Below are positions 1 through 6,573 of a stretch of DNA of 8,047 bases, in pieces; the stretch's first letter is position 1; every line of letters starts with the position of its first letter. The notes under the pieces were generated by a model, which was given only the letters and a program-made list of their open reading frames with translations, was not told where the DNA came from and did not search any database. The stretch spans positions 1 to 8,047 of the forward strand of contig CAMNNG010000054.1 in the NCBI GenBank assembly GCA_946545145.1, read 5' to 3'. The DNA is from an uncultured Bacillota bacterium. GTDB lineage: Bacteria; Bacillota; Clostridia; Peptostreptococcales; Anaerovoracaceae. A program made the position numbers and the translations under genes.

Positions 1-974
1 TACATTATAAGGGCCCTGGAAGGGCAGACAGGCGCGCAGTAGCCGCATGTCAGACAGATATCGTGGTCTATTTCCATCAGACCATCAGCCGAAATGAAGA
101 TGGCATCGTTCGGACATCTCGCTTTGCATGATCCGCATCCGATGCAGTCTTCTTTATTTATATACATTCTCTTTTCACTGATATCAGGAGCGTATGATCT
201 GTCGATTGTGCCTTCCGCATATTCGACCGCTCTGTCGACTTCCTCTTTGTTCGTGAAACCTATCATCATCGAAGATACAGCCTCGATGGAGTCGACAAAA
301 TCCATGCACTCCATGTAGCTTCCGGTGAGGTTGCCGCCGCCGAAGACCTTCATCGCAAAGACTCCTTTTCCTGCACCGGCGCAGGCATTGATGGACTTCA
401 CCATATCTTCAGCGCTGCCTCGTCCATTCCCGCATCTGATCCCGAGCCCGTCCTTGTTGATGAGAGGGAAGACCACGTCGCACTCTTCTATGCCGGCCAT
501 CTCCATGCAGACATCCTGATGATGGGTGGATATGCCCATCGCTTTTATGATGCCTTTTGCCTTGGCTTCAGCAAGGACTTCCCATGCGCCGGATCTATCT
601 CGGAAATCATCCATCGATGTTACTTCGTGAAGCAGGAAAATATCTATGACATCGCGGTCAAGTTCGCTTCTCGCTTCTTCGATCGCAAGCTCCATCGAGC
701 GCGCGTCAGGATAGAGACATTTGCTGGAGATGACAGGGGAGTCCGCTTCACTGCCCGGCATCCTGCTGATCCGGTCAAGAGCGGGCCTCAGAAAACGGTA
801 TGTGTCGTAATACTGGGCCGTGTCGAAGAAGGTCATGCCTTTCCCGTAAGCGTATACGATCAGCTCAGATCCTTCTTCCAGGGACAGATCCATCTGCGAT
901 GCTCCCATGGGGAGGACACCAAAACCTATCCTCGATACCTCAATACCGCTGTTTCCCAGTATCACTTTTCTCAT
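1..974 (-). CDS. Aldo/keto reductase with C-terminal 2x[4Fe-4S] ferredoxin domain (partial, C-terminus off window)
   Basis: Seen: an open minus-strand frame from ATG at 974, with GGAG at 983-986 eight bases upstream, running through base 1 for 324 complete codons. The N-terminus (RKVILGNSGIEVSRIGFGV) is typical of aldo/keto reductases. The catalytic tetrad can be placed at D51 (FFDTAQYYD), Y56, K85 (SSK) and H116 (FLLHE). After the barrel come two ferredoxin motifs: C277, C280, C283, C287-P and C307, C310, C313, C317-P, each CxxCxxCxxxCP. Family knowledge: such fusions in anaerobes are annotated as 4Fe-4S aldo/keto reductases; they are cytoplasmic and presumably take electrons through the clusters as well as, or instead of, NAD(P)H. 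Substrate unknown. The frame is still open at M324, just after the second cluster, so little of the protein is probably missing. It is transcribed away from alaS and is unlikely to be functionally linked to it. Confidence 0.93.
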   Translation of the reverse strand, partial: MRKVILGNSGIEVSRIGFGVLPMGASQMDLSLEEGSELIVYAYGKGMTFFDTAQYYDTYRFLRPALDRISRMPGSEADSPVISSKCLYPDARSMELAIEEARSELDRDVIDIFLLHEVTSMDDFRDRSGAWEVLAEAKAKGIIKAMGISTHHQDVCMEMAGIEECDVVFPLINKDGLGIRCGNGRGSAEDMVKSINACAGAGKGVFAMKVFGGGNLTGSYMECMDFVDSIEAVSSMMIGFTNKEEVDRAVEYAEGTIDRSYAPDISEKRMYINKEDCIGCGSCKARCPNDAIFISADGLMEIDHDICLTCGYCAPVCPSRALIM

Positions 975-1020
975 CTTGCCGTCTCCTTTCCCGAAACAGT
1001 CTCAAAACCCTTGCTTTTTG

Positions 1021-1049
1021 TTGATTTTAACATACATCTGGAGTAAAAT
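1021..1049 (+). promoter_or_regulatory. Predicted sigma-A promoter of alaS
   Basis: TTGATT (1021-1026), a 17-base spacer and TAAAAT (1044-1049) make a good housekeeping promoter. Transcription would start near 1056 and leave a leader of about 30 bases. That leader is too short for a T-box, and it places the in-frame TTG at 1053 at or before the transcript start, which supports ATG 1086 as the real start of alaS. Confidence 0.6.
1024..1032 (-). promoter_or_regulatory. Predicted extended -10 promoter of the aldo/keto reductase gene
   Basis: Read on the minus strand, 1032-1024 is TGTTAAAAT, an extended -10 element (TGN plus TAAAAT). No good -35 lies 16-18 bases upstream. The predicted start near 1017 leaves a leader of about 40 bases before the ATG at 974. 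The element shares bases 1024-1026 with the -35 of the opposite alaS promoter. Confidence 0.45.
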
Positions 1050-1085
1050 ATATTGGTATATTTTTACGGAAGGAAGAAACTGATC

Positions 1086-3734
1086 ATGGAACAAATGGGA
1101 CTTAATTCAATAAGAGAGGCATTCCTGTCATTCTGGGAAAGCAAACAGCATCAGAGACTCAAGAGCTTTTCGCTTATTCCAAAGCATGACAAGAGCCTTC
1201 TTCTGATAAATTCGGGAATGGCTCCGATGAAGGCATTCTTTGCCGGCACTGAAGAGCCGCCCTCAAAGCGCGTCACTACATGCCAGAAGTGCATCAGGAC
1301 GCTCGACATTGAGAACGTAGGTATCACTGCAAGACACGGCACATTCTTTGAGATGCTCGGTAACTTCTCGTTCGGAGACTATTTCAAGGAAGACGCCATC
1401 AAATGGGGCTGGGAGTTTTCGACAGATGTCCTGAAACTTCCTGAAGACAAGCTTTGGGTGACTATATATGAAAACGACGATGAAGCTTACTCGATATGGC
1501 ACGACCAGGTCGGCGTACCTGACGAAAAGATCGTAAGACTCGGCAAAGAGGACAACTTCTGGGAGATCGGTACAGGCCCGTGCGGCCCGTGTTCCGAGAT
1601 GTACTACGACAGAGGTGAGAAATACGGTTGCGGAAAGCCCGACTGCAAACCGGGCTGCGAATGCGACAGATACATCGAATACTGGAACCTCGTATTCACT
1701 CAGTTCGACGCTCAGGAAGACGGCACATATGAGGACCTTGTGCAGAAGAACATCGACACAGGTCTCGGCCTCGAGAGAATGGCCTGCATCATGCAGGGCG
1801 TAGATTCGATCTTCGACGTCGACACGCTCCGCCACGTCATCGAAACGATAGAAAAGAGATGCGGCGTATCATACGTTGGAGACGGATCCGGCGAGAACGA
1901 CATCTCTATCAGGATCATCACAGACCACGCCCGTTCGGCCACATTCATGATCAGCGACAACATCATGCCGTCGAACGAGGGAAGGGGATATGTCCTCAGA
2001 AGACTCATCAGAAGGGCTGCCAGACACGGCCGCAAGATGGGCATGACGGGAACCTTCCTTTCGGATATCGTCGACAGCGTCATCGATGTATGCTCAGATC
2101 ACTATCCGGAGCTCGAAGAAAAACGCGTCTTCATCAAGAAGATCGTAACGACCGAAGAAGAAAAGTTCATCGGAACTCTCGACCAGGGCATGGAGATGAT
2201 CCGTGGCCACATCGAAGAGATGAAGCAGGAGGGAACGAAGGTCCTCTCCGGAGACAAAGCATTCAAGCTCCATGATACATACGGCTTCCCGATCGACATC
2301 ACTGCTGACATCCTCGCTGATGAAGGCTTCGAAGTCGACCGTGAAGGATTCGAAGAGCTCATGGCAAAGCAGAAGAATGCCGGCAAGACAGACGCTGCGC
2401 AGACTGACGCTGCATGGGATTATGAAGGATATGCAGAGCTCGACGGCATCACCACCGAGTTCACAGGATATGAAAAGGACGAAGACACAGCTGAGGTCAT
2501 CGCTCTCTACCGTGAGCAGCTTACAGACGGCAGCAAGACATATGTCGACGAGATAGGCGAAGAAGTAAGTGGCATCATCGTCCTCGACAAGACGCCGTTC
2601 TACGCGACCAGCGGCGGACAGCTGAATGACACAGGAATCATCCAGAACGATTCCTTTAAGGCTGTAGTTACGAACGTTGAGAAACACAACGACGTTTACC
2701 TGCATCACATCACAGTCGAGGCAGGAACAGTCAAGAAGGGAATGCAGGCGGACTGCTTCGTCTCAAGAGAAAGAAGAAGCAATACATCGAGGAACCACAC
2801 GGCTACTCATCTGCTGCACAAGGCTCTGAGAACAGTTCTCGGAGAGCACGTACAGCAGGCCGGATCCCTCGTTTCGGAAGACCTTCTCAGATTCGACTTC
2901 AGCCATTATGAAGCGATGACAGATGAGCAGGTAGCCGAGGTAGAGAAGATCGTCAACGAACAGATCGATGCCTTCCTTCCTGTAACGACAGAGGTCATGG
3001 CTATCGGCGACGCCCAGCAGACAGGCGCCATCGGACTCTTCGACTCCAAGTACGGTGACGATGTAAGAGTCGTATCGGTAGGCGACTTCTCGAAAGAACT
3101 CTGCGGCGGCGTTCACGTTGCGAACTCCGGACAGATCGGAGCGTTCAGGATCCTTTCCGAGACAGGTATCGCCAGCGGCGTAAGACGTATCGAAGCTGTC
3201 ACAGGACAGGGACTCCTTGCAAAACTCAAGGATGCCGAGGCTGTAATAAGCGAAAGCTGCACGCTCGTGAAGTCCAATCCTGACATGCTCGTTTCGAAGA
3301 TAGACAGCCTCCTTGCTGAGCTCAAGGAAACAAAGGCAGAGCTCGCTGAACTCAAGAGCGCTCAGATCGCTGATGTTTCCGGAGATCTTCTCAAAGACGC
3401 AGAAGATGCGGGCGGCGTCAGACTCATAATGAAGTCGTTCGACGGAGCTACTATCGACGAACTTCGCAAGATGAGCGACGAGATCAAGGCTGACAACAAA
3501 AATGTTGCCCTCGTTCTCGCAGCTGTCAACGGCGAAAAGGTCACATTCATGGTTTCGCTTACTGACGACGTAGTCGAAAAGGGATTCCACGCGGGCAAGA
3601 TCATCAAGGATGTAGCCAAAGCTGCCGGAGGCGGCGGCGGCGGGAAGGCCGACATGGCCCAGGCCGGCGGCAAAGATCCTTCAAAGGTCGAAGATGCTTT
3701 CGCAGTTGCAAGAGCCAAATTCATAGAAGGATAA
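1086..3734 (+). CDS. alaS: Alanyl-tRNA synthetase
   Basis: Charges tRNA-Ala with alanine in the cytoplasm and edits Ser/Gly mischarging. The start is ATG 1086, behind GGAAGG (1069-1074); an in-frame TTG at 1053 would add 11 residues but lies at the predicted transcription start. The product is 882 residues, close to the bacterial norm (about 875). Domains in order: class II catalytic domain with motif 2 region R83-H-G-T-F-F-E-M-L-G-N-F-S-F-G-D; tRNA-recognition region with N297-EGRGYVLRRLIRRAARHG and H396-DTYGFPIDIT; editing domain with zinc ligands H571 and H575 (HTATH) and C673 and H677 (CGGVH); C-terminal DHHA1 domain with the glycine run G848-G853 followed by KADMAQAGG. An insertion in the catalytic domain carries four cysteines (C182, C187, C191, C193). 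I see no hairpin terminator after the stop, so readthrough into ireB is likely. Confidence 0.98.
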   Translation: MEQMGLNSIREAFLSFWESKQHQRLKSFSLIPKHDKSLLLINSGMAPMKAFFAGTEEPPSKRVTTCQKCIRTLDIENVGITARHGTFFEMLGNFSFGDYFKEDAIKWGWEFSTDVLKLPEDKLWVTIYENDDEAYSIWHDQVGVPDEKIVRLGKEDNFWEIGTGPCGPCSEMYYDRGEKYGCGKPDCKPGCECDRYIEYWNLVFTQFDAQEDGTYEDLVQKNIDTGLGLERMACIMQGVDSIFDVDTLRHVIETIEKRCGVSYVGDGSGENDISIRIITDHARSATFMISDNIMPSNEGRGYVLRRLIRRAARHGRKMGMTGTFLSDIVDSVIDVCSDHYPELEEKRVFIKKIVTTEEEKFIGTLDQGMEMIRGHIEEMKQEGTKVLSGDKAFKLHDTYGFPIDITADILADEGFEVDREGFEELMAKQKNAGKTDAAQTDAAWDYEGYAELDGITTEFTGYEKDEDTAEVIALYREQLTDGSKTYVDEIGEEVSGIIVLDKTPFYATSGGQLNDTGIIQNDSFKAVVTNVEKHNDVYLHHITVEAGTVKKGMQADCFVSRERRSNTSRNHTATHLLHKALRTVLGEHVQQAGSLVSEDLLRFDFSHYEAMTDEQVAEVEKIVNEQIDAFLPVTTEVMAIGDAQQTGAIGLFDSKYGDDVRVVSVGDFSKELCGGVHVANSGQIGAFRILSETGIASGVRRIEAVTGQGLLAKLKDAEAVISESCTLVKSNPDMLVSKIDSLLAELKETKAELAELKSAQIADVSGDLLKDAEDAGGVRLIMKSFDGATIDELRKMSDEIKADNKNVALVLAAVNGEKVTFMVSLTDDVVEKGFHAGKIIKDVAKAAGGGGGGKADMAQAGGKDPSKVEDAFAVARAKFIEG

Positions 3735-3758
3735 AAGATGTTGAAATCGCTCAGTTTG

Positions 3759-3767
3759 TGGTATAAT
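3759..3767 (+). promoter_or_regulatory. Predicted extended -10 promoter of ireB
   Basis: TGGTATAAT at 3759-3767 is a consensus -10 with a TGN extension. TTGAAA at 3741-3746 lies only 15 bases upstream of TATAAT, so the extended -10 probably carries most of the strength. The start near 3774 leaves a leader of about 39 bases. It begins 24 bases after the alaS stop, giving ireB its own promoter as well as possible readthrough. Confidence 0.65.
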
Positions 3768-3812
3768 ACTTTCAATAGGTATTAGTTAAGAGGGTTGAAA
3801 AAGGAGATCGAG

Positions 3813-4064
3813 ATGGATTCAAGGAACACTTTATTATTTGATAGCATCGACAAATCCGTACAAAGGACTCCCAAACAGATATTGGAAGAAGTCTATGACG
3901 CATTGGATGAAAGGGGCTATAATGCCATTGATCAGATCGTCGGTTATCTGCTCTCAGGCGACCCCTCGTATATAACAAGCCACAACAATGCACGTAACAT
4001 TATTCGTCAGATCGACAGGGATGATCTTGCGGAAGAACTCGTTAAGAGCTATCTCGGAAAGTAA
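3813..4064 (+). CDS. ireB: IreB family regulatory phosphoprotein (UPF0297)
   Basis: The product is 83 residues, the usual family size. The core matches UPF0297/IreB closely: ILEEVYDALDERGYNAIDQIVGYLLSGDPSYITSHNNARNIIRQIDRDDLAEELVKSYL. The start is ATG 3813 with AAGGAG (3801-3806) six bases upstream; a TTG at 3795 is in frame but overlaps that ribosome binding site. Family knowledge: in Enterococcus faecalis, IreB is a small cytoplasmic protein phosphorylated on N-terminal threonines by the PASTA kinase IreK and dephosphorylated by IreP, and it lowers cephalosporin resistance. Here the only threonine in the N-terminal ten residues is T6, a candidate phosphosite by analogy. The order alaS-ireB-ruvX is conserved in Firmicutes. 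The kinase and phosphatase are not in this window. Confidence 0.95.
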   Translation: MDSRNTLLFDSIDKSVQRTPKQILEEVYDALDERGYNAIDQIVGYLLSGDPSYITSHNNARNIIRQIDRDDLAEELVKSYLGK

Positions 4065-4079
4065 ATATTGATTTAGCTT

Positions 4080-4107
4080 AGCAGGTCGCCGGATGCGGCC
4101 TGCTTTT
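4080..4107 (+). terminator. Hairpin with short T-run between ireB and ruvX
   Basis: AGCAGGTCGC (4080-4089) pairs with GCGGCCTGCT (4095-4104) through a 5-base loop CGGAT, giving ten pairs with one G-T wobble; bases 4104-4107 are TTTT and the tract is then broken by G. The stem is strong but the tract short, so it is probably a partial terminator or attenuator letting some transcription through to ruvX, for which I see no separate promoter. It starts 16 bases after the ireB stop. Confidence 0.6.
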
Positions 4108-4129
4108 GTATGTGAAAGACTTTTGTGAT

Positions 4130-4561
4130 ATGAAAAGAAAGATAGGCCTCGATGTAGGCGACAAAACTATAGGTGTAGCTGTTTCCGATGAGCTCGGAAT
4201 AAGCGCAAACGGAATCACCACTATACAGAGGATAGGGGTCAGAAAGGACTGCGACAAGGTCATGGACCTGATCAGGGAATATGACTGTGATACCGTTGTA
4301 ATAGGACTCAACAAGATGCTCGACGGCTCCGACAGTCCGCAGACCGAGAAAGTATACGCTTTCAAAGTCATGCTCGAAAACAAGATGAGATCTTCCGGCA
4401 TGGCGGATATAAGCATATGCTACTATGACGAGCGTTTCACAACGAAGATAGCAGAGAGGGTGCTTATCGAGGGCAACGTCCGACGTGAGAAGCGCAAGGA
4501 CGTCATCGACAAACAGGCTGCAATACTCATACTTCAGGGGTATCTTGATTCAAACAGATAA
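4130..4561 (+). CDS. ruvX: RuvX/YqgF RNase H-fold nuclease (pre-16S rRNA processing / putative Holliday junction resolvase)
   Basis: The product is 143 residues, close to the roughly 140 of the family. Acidic active-site candidates are D8 in IGLDVGDKTIGVAVSD, E101 in YYDERFTT and D127 in DKQAAILILQGYLD. VVIGLNKMLDGSDSPQ matches the central strand-loop, though most relatives have a proline after GL where this protein has N. Family knowledge: YqgF is needed for 16S rRNA 5'-end maturation in E. coli and is related in fold to RuvC; which role dominates here is unknown. ATG 4130 was chosen because it puts the first strand at the usual N-terminal distance. Its ribosome binding site is weak (GAAAG at 4114-4118, 11 bases away). 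A TTG at 4106 and a GTG at 4112 are in frame but have no better site and sit in or beside the hairpin's T-run. Confidence 0.95.
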   Translation: MKRKIGLDVGDKTIGVAVSDELGISANGITTIQRIGVRKDCDKVMDLIREYDCDTVVIGLNKMLDGSDSPQTEKVYAFKVMLENKMRSSGMADISICYYDERFTTKIAERVLIEGNVRREKRKDVIDKQAAILILQGYLDSNR

Positions 4562-4588
4562 TATGTACTGTTTAACTGAGCTTTCTCA

Positions 4589-4597
4589 TGATATAAT
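4589..4597 (+). promoter_or_regulatory. Predicted extended -10 promoter of the VanW-domain gene
   Basis: TGATATAAT (4589-4597) is a consensus -10 with a TGN extension. The only -35 candidate at 17 bases is TGTTTA (4569-4574), a poor match. The start near 4604 gives a leader of about 60 bases before ATG 4664. The element is 28 bases past the ruvX stop, so the VanW gene can be transcribed separately from ruvX. Confidence 0.6.
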
Positions 4598-4663
4598 AGC
4601 TTGTCAAAAGTACAAGAAAAAACATATAGAATACCGAAATCTGATATTTAAGGAATAGTTGAA

Positions 4664-6166
4664 ATGGCAGAAAGAGCAAGAACGACAAGAGCAGGAAAGA
4701 AGAAAAAGAACGCAGGCAGGGTGATACTGATCCTCCTGATCGCCGCCATCGCTATATGTGCAGCTGTATTCGGCGGCATGTTCATATATACAAAGTCCGT
4801 AGTAGGTGATTCAGAAGGAAAGATCCTTCCCGGAACGACAGTCTCAGATCTGGATCTGGGCGGGATGACGAAGGAAGAGGCTGAGCAGGCGATAACGGAC
4901 AAGGTGAACAGAAGTTCGCTTGTTCTGACTGCCGAAAACAAGGAAGTAAGCATAGATCTCGCGAAGACAAAGGCCGAATACGATGCGGGAAAGACCGCAG
5001 ACAAAGCTTATGCGCTGGGTCGTGAAGGCGGCTTCTTCGATAACTTCAAGAAAGCACGCGCATCAAAAAAAGACGGTACGGCTGTCAAGTTCGACGTTTC
5101 CATTTCGGATGAGGATGCGGAGCAGATCGTGAAGAAGAACGAAAAGAAGTTCAACTGCAGCCCGAAGAACGCTAAGATCAGACCGAAGAACGGCAAGGGT
5201 GTCATTATAGATGAACAGATAGGACTCAAGATCAACAGAGAAGAATCCGTCAAAGCCGTCAAAAAGGCCCTGAGATCGTGGAAAGGGACAAAAGCTGTAT
5301 GTGAGCTCTCCGCAGAGAAAAAACAGCCGAAATACACTGCAAAAGACTTTGAGGGCATGACCGATATCCTTGGAAAGTATTCAACGGAATTCGACAGAGG
5401 ATATTACGGAAGAGTCAAGAACCTTGAGAACGGCACGAACAAGATCAGCGACACCGTCCTGCAGCCGGATAAGCAGCTTTCAGTATATGAGATGACATCT
5501 CCGTATGACGCTGACAACGGCTATTACAGAGCAGGAACATACGTCGGTGACGAAACTATCGAAAGCTACGGCGGCGGAATGTGCCAGGTATCGACAACGC
5601 TTTATAACGCGGTCATAAGGGCTGAGCTCGAGATCGTTGAAAGAGAGTCTCACAGCAGGACGGTACACTACGTACCGCTTTCTGCCGACGCTGCCATATC
5701 GGGCACCGAAAAGGACCTCAAATTCAAGAACAACCTCAAAGATCCCGTCTATATATACGGTCATGTAGATGCTGATGACGGTGATATGGCGTTCTACATC
5801 TTCGGTAAGGAAACACGTGCTTCCAACCGCAAGATCGAATTCGAAACACGTGTTCTTTCTGTATCGACACCGACAGAGAAAGTCACAAAGGACAAAACTC
5901 TCGAGGAAGGAAAACGCAGGGTCGAATCATACGGCCAGACCGGTTATACGGCTGAGCTCTGGAAGATCGTTTATATCGACGGAAAAGAAAAAGAGCGTAA
6001 GAAGTTCAATTCATCGAGTTACAGAATGGTCCCGACAAAAGTCGTGGAAGGTACCAAGAAAAAAGACAAGGACAAAGAGAAAGAGAAAGATAAGAAAAAG
6101 AAGTCTGAGTCCTCGTCATCGAAAACAGATACATCCTCAGATTCGCAGACAGCTACGGGTGAATAA
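4664..6166 (+). CDS. Membrane-anchored VanW-domain protein with peptidoglycan-binding-like region
   Basis: The product is 500 residues; start ATG 4664 has AGGA (4651-4654) nine bases upstream. Order of parts: basic cytoplasmic tail (residues 1-19, rich in R and K); one membrane segment at about 20-42; an extracellular region at about 50-235 beginning ILPGTTVSDLDLGGMTKEEA, typical of the putative peptidoglycan-binding domain (PG_binding_4) that precedes VanW; a VanW domain at about 239-375 with GRVKNLENGTNKI, SYGGGMCQVSTTLYNA (C307) and ESHSRTVHYVP; a beta-rich segment at about 380-460 that may be a G5-like domain; and a low-complexity tail rich in K, E and D, then S and T (about 461-500). Family knowledge: VanW is named from vancomycin-resistance clusters, but most members lie outside them and their biochemical role is unsettled. 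There are no van genes nearby, so this does not indicate glycopeptide resistance. Likely an outward-facing cell-envelope protein. Confidence 0.9.
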   Translation: MAERARTTRAGKKKKNAGRVILILLIAAIAICAAVFGGMFIYTKSVVGDSEGKILPGTTVSDLDLGGMTKEEAEQAITDKVNRSSLVLTAENKEVSIDLAKTKAEYDAGKTADKAYALGREGGFFDNFKKARASKKDGTAVKFDVSISDEDAEQIVKKNEKKFNCSPKNAKIRPKNGKGVIIDEQIGLKINREESVKAVKKALRSWKGTKAVCELSAEKKQPKYTAKDFEGMTDILGKYSTEFDRGYYGRVKNLENGTNKISDTVLQPDKQLSVYEMTSPYDADNGYYRAGTYVGDETIESYGGGMCQVSTTLYNAVIRAELEIVERESHSRTVHYVPLSADAAISGTEKDLKFKNNLKDPVYIYGHVDADDGDMAFYIFGKETRASNRKIEFETRVLSVSTPTEKVTKDKTLEEGKRRVESYGQTGYTAELWKIVYIDGKEKERKKFNSSSYRMVPTKVVEGTKKKDKDKEKEKDKKKKSESSSSKTDTSSDSQTATGE

Positions 6167-6186
6167 AGACTGACGAGCATACATCG

Positions 6187-6220
6187 AAAAAATGCCTCCT
6201 CAACCAAGAGGGGGCTTTTT
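6187..6220. terminator. Bidirectional intrinsic terminator between convergent transcripts
   Basis: GCCTCCTC (6194-6201) pairs with GAGGGGGC (6208-6215) around a 6-base loop AACCAA, eight pairs with one T-G wobble. On the plus strand TTTTT follows (6216-6220), ending the VanW transcript 28 bases past its stop. On the minus strand the same stem is followed by A then six T (complement of the A-run at 6187-6192), so it can also end transcription arriving from the LysM gene. Confidence 0.85.
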
Positions 6221-6394
6221 GTTAGGGGGTGTTTGTTCAAGTCGTAGTGGACCATATTTGAGATACATAACTATTCCTAAAATCATAATTTTCGGAAATG
6301 TTAATACCGGGCGTGCGGAATTTGCCCGATTCTTATAATATCCACCATGCCCACACCCTGAAAACGTTGGAATTTCAACGGTTAAAGAAAACGA

Positions 6395-6490
6395 GGCTCA
6401 AAATTGCGTTTTAAGCGACTTTTTTTGATACGGTCAAGGGTTGATACCTTCTATTTCTGACCGTATATCGCCTATCCTGCAAACTGAGCC
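6395..6490. repeat. Nested four-helix inverted repeat (possible structured RNA or miniature element)
   Basis: Four helices occur in nested order around one centre. GGCTCA (6395-6400) pairs with TGAGCC (6485-6490); TTGC (6404-6407) with GCAA (6479-6482); GCGA (6415-6418) with TCGC (6468-6471); and a perfect 9-base ATACGGTCA (6428-6436) with TGACCGTAT (6458-6466) closing a 21-base loop. A seven-T run (6420-6426) lies on the 5' arm in plus orientation. It does not match an intrinsic terminator on either strand, since no T-run directly follows the stem. I do not recognise it as a known riboswitch or RNA family. Confidence 0.5.
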
Positions 6491-6507
6491 CCTGAGTCTG
6501 GAGTATT

Positions 6508-6523
6508 TGGTCAAGACTGACCA
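6508..6523. repeat. Hairpin TGGTCA/TGACCA sharing sequence with the nested repeat
   Basis: TGGTCA (6508-6513) and TGACCA (6518-6523) close a 4-base loop AGAC, six perfect pairs. GGTCAAG (6509-6515) is identical to 6432-6438, and CTGACC (6517-6522) to 6457-6462, so either arm could also pair with the opposite arm of the nested repeat's central helix. Confidence 0.5.
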
Positions 6524-6573
6524 CGTTAGATAATTTGGAGTGATTGGATCTCTATTATGAGATTGGTCCATAT

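Larger units (their letters stand above)
6221..6573. other. Non-coding, structure-rich interval (probable long 3' UTR of the LysM gene)
   Basis: No convincing reading frame on either strand. Apart from the nested repeat and hairpin entered separately, it holds CGGGC/GCCCG (6308-6312 with 6324-6328), CGTTG/CAACG (6365-6369 with 6376-6380, loop GAATTT) and AAAAT/ATTTT with a 4-base loop. A TATAAT occurs at 6334-6339 but has no acceptable -35 and no TGN extension, so I do not call a promoter. Since the only strong minus-strand terminator is at 6187-6220, minus-strand transcription from the LysM gene would cover this whole interval. A decayed gene or small mobile element cannot be excluded. Confidence 0.6.

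Noticed and set aside
94..1046. Plus-strand reading frames in the first kilobase, one of 175 codons
   Set aside because: They are opposite the aldo/keto reductase, whose catalytic and cluster motifs show the minus strand is coding.
1027..1085. T-box leader for alaS
   Set aside because: The predicted leader is only about 30 bases, and there is no T-box consensus or hairpin array upstream.
1263..3590. Long minus-strand reading frames opposite alaS (up to 275 codons)
   Set aside because: They lie fully within an unmistakable alaS gene, have no recognisable domains, and follow from its codon use.
4664..6166. Vancomycin-resistance gene
   Set aside because: VanW-domain proteins are common outside resistance clusters, and no vanA/B ligase, vanH, vanX or vanRS gene is nearby.
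6334..6339. TATAAT as the promoter of a small RNA in the non-coding interval
   Set aside because: There is no acceptable -35 at 16-18 bases and no TGN extension; such hexamers are frequent in AT-rich DNA.
6404..6426. Terminator ending in the seven-T run at 6420-6426
   Set aside because: The stem before it is only four pairs with one wobble (TTGC with GCGA), too weak to call.
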